Origin: an uncultured Sneathia sp.
GTDB lineage: Bacteria; Fusobacteriota; Fusobacteriia; Fusobacteriales; Leptotrichiaceae
Assembly: GCA_902494065.1 (NCBI GenBank)
Contig: CABURZ010000007.1
Coordinates: 1-29,062, forward strand
Reading direction: 5' to 3'
DNA: 29,062 nt
The notes under the pieces are model-generated. The model was not told where the DNA came from. It saw nothing but the letters and a program-made list of their open reading frames with translations, and made no database searches. The translations under genes and the position numbers were made by a program. Positions 24,635-29,062 of this stretch are shown here, piece after piece. How positions within the stretch are numbered: position 1 is the first letter of the stretch; each line of letters begins with the position of its first letter.

Positions 24635-26183
24635 ACAAGATTGGCTTAATAGTATATACGTAGATGAAGAAGATAAAGAAAAAATAAGAAAAATGAGTGC
24701 AGATGAGGCAGATGAAAATTTTTGTAAAAATTTAAAATTTGGTACAGGTGGAATTAGAGCTAAAATGGGCTTGGGTACTAATAGATTGAATAAATATATA
24801 ATTAGAAAGGTTACTCAAGGGCTAGCAAATTATCTTTGGAAAAGATATAAGGAAAATGTATCGGTTGTAATAGCAAGAGATTGTAGAATTAATTCTAAAT
24901 TATTTCAAGATGAGGCAGCAAAAGTATTGTCATCTAATGGAATAAAAGTATATATATACGATGGAGTGAGATCTACTCCTGAAATGACATATGCTATTAG
25001 AAAATTAAACACAAAATGTGGTATAGCAATTACAGCTAGTCATAATACTAAAGAATATAACGGGTATAAGGTATATTTAGATGATGGTGGGCAAGTTGTA
25101 AGTCCATATGTAGATGATATTATGAGCTGTATAGATAAAGTTGAATTAAGTGACGTAAAGTATACAGATACAGATTTAGTAAATGTTTTAGATGAAAGTA
25201 TAGATAATGCTTTTATAGAAGATATAAAGGGGTTAACTATAAAGCAAGGACGTTTAAATATAGTGTATACTCCATTACATGGTACAGCAGGAAGACCTGT
25301 TTTAAATATTTTAAACTCTATGGGCTATACTGTAAGAGTAGTAGGAACGCAATTTGAGCCTGATGGTAATTTCCCAACTGTAAAAAGTCCTAATCCAGAA
25401 TATAGAGAAGCTTTTGATGTTGCAAAAGAATATGTAAATAAAGATACAGATATAATAATAGGTAATGATCCAGATTCAGATAGAATAGGTGTAGTTGTGG
25501 TAAATAATGGAAAATTTACATATTTATCTGGAAATGAATTAGGTATGCTAGTATTAGACTATATTTTATCTACAAGGGATACGAAAAATAGAAAACTGGT
25601 TGCAACTACTATAGTTTCAACACCTATGGTGGACAATGTAGAGGGTATAGAGTTACAAAAAACTTTGACAGGGTTTAAATATATAGGAGAAATAGTAAAA
25701 AATAGACCTAATGACTATCTATTTGGATTTGAAGAAAGTTTTGGATTTTTATACGGAACATGTACGCGTGACAAAGACGGAGTTTCAGCCACTATTATAA
25801 CTGCTGAAATGGCAGCATATTACAAAAAACAAGGAACTAACCTAATAGAACAAATGAATAATATACGTAAAAAATATGGTGATTATAGAGAAGAGCGTAT
25901 AAATTTAACTCTTGAAGGAGAAAAAGGCAAAGATCAAATTAATAAAATAATGGAAGAATTTAGAAAGTTAGATGTCAAAAAGATAGATTATTTGAATGAT
26001 AATACAAATTTGCCAAAATCTAATGTATTACAATTTGATTATCCGGATAAAGCTAGAGTTTTAATAAGACCTTCTGGAACTGAACCTAAATTAAAGGTAT
26101 ACATTTATGCAATAGGAGAAAAAAGAGCATTAGAATATAAAGAAAAAATAAATAATATGATATCTGAATTTTGTCGACTATAA
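24624..26183 (+). CDS. phosphoglucomutase/phosphomannomutase
   Basis: A 519-residue alpha-D-phosphohexomutase that interconverts hexose 1- and 6-phosphates, providing glucose 1-phosphate for glycogen or cell-surface sugars. The phosphoserine loop is ITASHNTKEYNG (Ser139), the metal loop GNDPDSDRIG (Asp282, Asp284, Asp286), the sugar-specificity loop GFEESFGFLYG (368-378) and the phosphate-binding loop RPSGTEPKLKVY near the C-terminus. The length is somewhat below that of Firmicutes PgcA-type enzymes (about 570), but all four loops are present. It is the last gene of the queH operon, overlapping by 11 bases. Confidence 0.94.
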   Translation: MNYRQDWLNSIYVDEEDKEKIRKMSADEADENFCKNLKFGTGGIRAKMGLGTNRLNKYIIRKVTQGLANYLWKRYKENVSVVIARDCRINSKLFQDEAAKVLSSNGIKVYIYDGVRSTPEMTYAIRKLNTKCGIAITASHNTKEYNGYKVYLDDGGQVVSPYVDDIMSCIDKVELSDVKYTDTDLVNVLDESIDNAFIEDIKGLTIKQGRLNIVYTPLHGTAGRPVLNILNSMGYTVRVVGTQFEPDGNFPTVKSPNPEYREAFDVAKEYVNKDTDIIIGNDPDSDRIGVVVVNNGKFTYLSGNELGMLVLDYILSTRDTKNRKLVATTIVSTPMVDNVEGIELQKTLTGFKYIGEIVKNRPNDYLFGFEESFGFLYGTCTRDKDGVSATIITAEMAAYYKKQGTNLIEQMNNIRKKYGDYREERINLTLEGEKGKDQINKIMEEFRKLDVKKIDYLNDNTNLPKSNVLQFDYPDKARVLIRPSGTEPKLKVYIYAIGEKRALEYKEKINNMISEFCRL

Positions 26184-26195
26184 TCGATAAATTTG

Positions 26196-26223
26196 TTGAA
26201 ATTAAAAAAATCCATAGTATAAT
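26196..26223 (+). promoter_or_regulatory. promoter of the AAA/DUF4143 gene
   Basis: TTGAAA (26196-26201), a 16-base spacer and TATAAT (26218-26223), followed by GAGGGGGG at 26230-26237 just before the ATG. Confidence 0.6.
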
Positions 26224-26245
26224 CTATACGAGGGGGGACTATGGA
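26211..26245. repeat. inverted repeat around the -10, ribosome-binding site and start codon
   Basis: TCCATAGT (26211-26218) and its exact reverse complement ACTATGGA (26238-26245) flank the -10 hexamer and the ribosome-binding site; the right arm contains the start codon. The left arm is upstream of the expected RNA start, so it would act as an operator on DNA rather than as an RNA hairpin. Confidence 0.45.
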
Positions 26246-27465
26246 TTTTATTGTAAGAAAAGAATATATTGATAAAATACTGCCATTTATTGATAAACCA
26301 GTAATAAAAGTTATAACAGGAATGCGACGTGTTGGTAAATCTACATTTCTTAAAATGATATCTCAAAATACTTTAAAAAATGTTAGTAAGAGCAATAAGA
26401 TTTATCTTAATTTTGAAACATTAGAATTATTAAAAATTAAAACAGATATAGAACTTGTAGATTATTTAACACCTTTATTAAAAAACAAAAAAGATAAGGT
26501 TTACTTATTTTTTGATGAAATACAATTAGTTAAAAATTGGGAAAAAGTCATAAATGCACTAAGAATTAATGAAAATTATGATATATATATTACAGGATCA
26601 AACTCTAGTTTAATGTCGTCAAAAATTTCAACACTATTATCAGGGCGATATGTACAAATTGAGATACAGTCATTTAATTTTAGAGAATTTTTCAAACTTT
26701 ATTCAGATAAAAATTTAAGCTATGAAGAATTATTTAGAAAATATGTAAATGTAGGTGGTATACCGTTTCTTAAGTATTTTGATTTAGATGAAAATTCATG
26801 TGCTAAATATCTGCAAGATTTATACAATACTGTAATTATAAAAGATGTTATTGAGTACAATAAAGTAAGAGATGTTGACATATTTAATCGTATTTTGATT
26901 TATGTTTTTGAAAATATAGGTCAGCCATTTTCATCAAGAAGCATACAAAAATTTTTGAAAAATGAAAATAGAAATATTTCTATTGATACTGTATTAAATT
27001 ATTTAGAATATGCAAAAAATGCGTATATTATAAAAAAAGTTCCACGATATGATGTTATAGGTAAAAAAAAAATTAAGTGTAGATGAAAAATATTATATCT
27101 CAGATCATGGGTTAAGATATGCAAAAGGCTTTTCAAATGAGAAAAATATTGAAAGAATATTAGAAAATATTGTATATATAGAGCTTTTATCAAGGGGATA
27201 TGAAATTAAAGTAGGAAGGGTTAATGATAAAGAGATTGACTTTATAGCATTAAAAGAAAATAAAAAAGAGTATTATCAAATTTCATATTTACTAGAAACA
27301 GAAGATACTAGAAAAAGAGAATTTGGTGTATATGAAAAAGTTAGTGATAACTATCCAAAATATGTATTGTCAATGGATAAAATAAATTTTAGTCAAAATG
27401 GGATTATACATTTAAATATTATAGATTTTTTATTAAATGATAAAATTGACAAGCAAAAATATTAA
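26241..27465 (+). pseudogene. AAA_14/DUF4143 ATPase, split by a frameshift in an A10 run
   Basis: The first frame (26241-27086) has a P-loop, ITGMRRVGKSTFL (about residues 25-37), a Walker B-like VYLFFDEIQLV, ITGSNSSLM (sensor 1) and LLSGRYVQIEIQSFNFREFF, typical of AAA_14. It runs into an A10 tract (27063-27072) and stops 14 bases later. Reading nine A instead gives KKKLSVDEKYYISDHGLRYA and an open frame to 27465, including VNDKEIDFIALKENKKEYYQ, the nuclease-like end of DUF4143. Apart from the one extra A the roughly 408-residue gene is intact, so it may be a switchable or slippage-read gene rather than a dead one. The role of this family is poorly known. Confidence 0.85.
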
Positions 27466-27474
27466 TGTTATCAT
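27446..27474 (+). promoter_or_regulatory. gltX promoter
   Basis: A perfect TTGACA (27446-27451), a 17-base spacer and TATCAT (27469-27474). The -35 is inside the final codons of the ATPase gene. AAGGAG at 27491-27496 precedes the gltX ATG. Confidence 0.6.
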
Positions 27475-27508
27475 AAAATATATATGAAAAAAGGAGAAAT
27501 TAATTTCT

Positions 27509-28987
27509 ATGGAAAAGAAAATTAAAGTAAGAATAGCTCCCTCACCAACAGGAGATCCACATGTTGGAACAGCCTATATAGGCTTATTCAATTATGCTTA
27601 TGCAAAACATAATGGGGGTACATTTATACTTCGTATAGAAGATACAGATAGAACAAGATATTCAGAAACTTCAGAACAACAAATATTTGATGCAATGAAG
27701 TGGCTTGGATTAAATTATGAAGAAGGTCCAGATGTTGGAGGAGATTTTGGACCATATAGACAATCTGAAAGAATGGGAATGTATGCAAAATATGCAGAGG
27801 AATTAGTAGATAAGGGAGAAGCATATTACTGTTTTTGTACACAAGAAAGGTTGCAAAATTTACGTGAAAGACAAATTGCAATGCACCAAGCTCCAGGTTA
27901 TGATGGACATTGTAGAAAATTAAGTGCAGAAGAAGTAGAAGAATTAAAAAAAGAAAATAAGCCGTATACTATAAGACTTAAAATGCCATATGATGGGCAA
28001 ACAATAGTAAAAGATAGATTAAGAGGAGATATTGCCTTTGATAATAGCGGGATAGATGACCAAGTTTTACTAAAATCAGATGGATTTCCTACATATCATT
28101 TAGCAAATATAGTAGATGACCATTTAATGGGAATAACTGATGTAATTCGTGCAGAAGAATGGATAGCATCAACACCTAAACATGTTCAATTATACAAAGC
28201 TTTTGGTTGGGATGAACCTAATTGGTATCATATGCCATTACTTAGAAATGCAGATAAAACTAAAATATCAAAGAGAAAAAATCCAGTTTCATTAAACTAT
28301 TACAGAGAAGAAGGGTATTTAAAAGAAGGTATGTTAAATTTCTTAGCTTTAATGGGTTGGAGCATGGAAGGAGAAAAAGAAATATTTACCTTAGATGAAA
28401 TGATAAAAGAATTTACATTTGATAGAATATCTTTAGGTGGACCTGTATTTGATTTAGTAAAACTTGCATGGGTTAATAACCAACATATGAGATTAAAACC
28501 AGTTAAAGAATTAGCTGATTTAGCTAGACCTTTTTATGAAAAACTATATGATTTATCTACAATAAGTGAAGAAAAATATGAAAGAATAGTTGAAATTATT
28601 AGAGAAGGTTCACATACTTTAAAAGAATTAGCAGAAAATAGTGATATTTACTTTAATGATACATTTAAATTGCCTGAAGTAGAAGAAGGAATGAATAAAA
28701 AAGAAAGAAAATCTGTTACAAGATTATTAGATGCATTGGATAGTGAAAAAGGTAAAAAAGCAATAGAACTATTTAAACAAAAATTAGAAAAAGAAAGTGA
28801 AAATATTTCTGAAGAAAAAGCTAAAGAAATATTACATGAATTACAAGAAGAATTACAAGCAGGGCCTTCAGAAGTTTTAATGCCATTACGTGCAGTATTA
28901 ACTGGTAAATCAAGAGGAGCTGACCTTTATACAGTAGTAGCAGTAATAGGTAAGACTAGATGTTTGAAGAGAATAGAACAATTTTAA
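27509..28987 (+). CDS. gltX: glutamyl-tRNA synthetase
   Basis: A full-length 492-residue class I GluRS that charges tRNA-Glu, and tRNA-Gln too if this organism uses the amidotransferase route, which this window cannot show. The HIGH-type motif is HVGT (residues 18-21) in APSPTGDPHVGTAYIG; the KMSKS-type motif is KISKR at about 252-256. Cysteines in YYCFC and CRKL could form the zinc site of bacterial GluRS. The C-terminal anticodon-binding helices include EILHELQEELQAGPSEVLMP and end normally. The ATG follows AAGGAG by 12 bases. It has its own promoter and terminator. Confidence 0.96.
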   Translation: MEKKIKVRIAPSPTGDPHVGTAYIGLFNYAYAKHNGGTFILRIEDTDRTRYSETSEQQIFDAMKWLGLNYEEGPDVGGDFGPYRQSERMGMYAKYAEELVDKGEAYYCFCTQERLQNLRERQIAMHQAPGYDGHCRKLSAEEVEELKKENKPYTIRLKMPYDGQTIVKDRLRGDIAFDNSGIDDQVLLKSDGFPTYHLANIVDDHLMGITDVIRAEEWIASTPKHVQLYKAFGWDEPNWYHMPLLRNADKTKISKRKNPVSLNYYREEGYLKEGMLNFLALMGWSMEGEKEIFTLDEMIKEFTFDRISLGGPVFDLVKLAWVNNQHMRLKPVKELADLARPFYEKLYDLSTISEEKYERIVEIIREGSHTLKELAENSDIYFNDTFKLPEVEEGMNKKERKSVTRLLDALDSEKGKKAIELFKQKLEKESENISEEKAKEILHELQEELQAGPSEVLMPLRAVLTGKSRGADLYTVVAVIGKTRCLKRIEQF

Positions 28988-28988
28988 T

Positions 28989-29011
28989 AAAAATGCCTTA
29001 GGGCATTTTTT
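28989..29011 (+). terminator. intrinsic terminator of gltX
   Basis: A 9-bp stem AAAAATGCC (28989-28997) with GGCATTTTT (29002-29010), a TTAG loop, and a final T at 29011. It starts two bases after the gltX stop. Confidence 0.88.
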
Positions 29012-29042
29012 GTGTTAAGAAAAAACAAAAAGTGTTAAGAAA
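29012..29042. repeat. short direct repeat at the window end
   Basis: GTGTTAAGAAA occurs at 29012-29022 and again at 29032-29042, with a start-to-start distance of 20 bases; a partial GTGT follows about 18 bases later at 29050. The window ends at 29062, so whether the pattern continues cannot be seen. Confidence 0.3.
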
Positions 29043-29062
29043 CTTATAAGTGTATTAGTAGA

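Noticed and set aside
1..29062. CRISPR array, tRNA, rRNA, transposase or prophage genes
   Set aside because: No repeat-spacer pattern, cloverleaf, ribosomal sequence or recognisable transposase/phage protein was seen on either strand.

Overview
The window is low in G+C, its genes use AGA, TTA and AAA codons heavily, and its promoters are close to the TATAAT/17-bp sigma-70 ideal. Gene content (LytTR/DUF3021 pair, AmiS/UreI channel, HI0933-type and COG2509 flavoproteins, QueH, TyrRS of the HLGH type, several AAA/DUF4143- and Fic-type accessory genes) suggests a small-genome, host-associated anaerobe, most likely a Fusobacteriota member of the Leptotrichiaceae (Sneathia/Streptobacillus type). 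The taxon is inference from style; no rRNA is present to prove it.

Layout. 1-1183 (+): a decayed DinJ/RelB-type antitoxin remnant, then an intact LytTR regulator with its DUF3021 membrane partner. 1192-3854 (-): an operon running from right to left, NUDIX hydrolase, unknown membrane-anchored protein, YgjP-like metalloprotease, Xaa-Pro aminopeptidase. 3913-5577 (+): an intact three-gene XRE regulator / ImmA-IrrE metalloprotease / PIN-domain module with its own promoter and a likely operator. 5579-6676 (+): a small ORF whose best start codon reads ATA, followed by a broken HipA/CtkA-type kinase. 6694-13150 (+): MFS transporter, mutS, alaS. 13152-15004 (+): a graveyard holding a second antitoxin remnant and two different Fic-family pseudogenes. 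15062-16699 (-): AmiS/UreI channel and glycerate kinase. 16734-21077 (+): tyrS with an overlapping AhpF/TrxB-like flavoprotein, a membrane-anchored alpha/beta hydrolase and an exported TPR-like protein. 21161-26183 (+): four overlapping genes, queH, HI0933-type flavoprotein, COG2509 flavoprotein and phosphohexomutase. 26241-27465 (+): an AAA_14/DUF4143 ATPase split by an A10 run. 27509-28987 (+): gltX, ending in a clear terminator.

How it fits together. The housekeeping part is translation (alaS, tyrS, gltX, queH), DNA repair (mutS) and central sugar metabolism (phosphohexomutase, glycerate kinase). Between these blocks sit accessory genes of toxin-antitoxin or effector type, and nearly all of them are inactivated: two antitoxin remnants, one HipA/CtkA-like kinase, two Fic proteins and one ATPase. 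Several lesions are one- or two-base changes in A runs, alongside larger internal deletions and nonsense changes. The only accessory module that looks complete is XRE/ImmA/PIN, and it is the best candidate in the window for a less-described system. No tRNA, rRNA, CRISPR array, insertion sequence or T-box leader was recognised.
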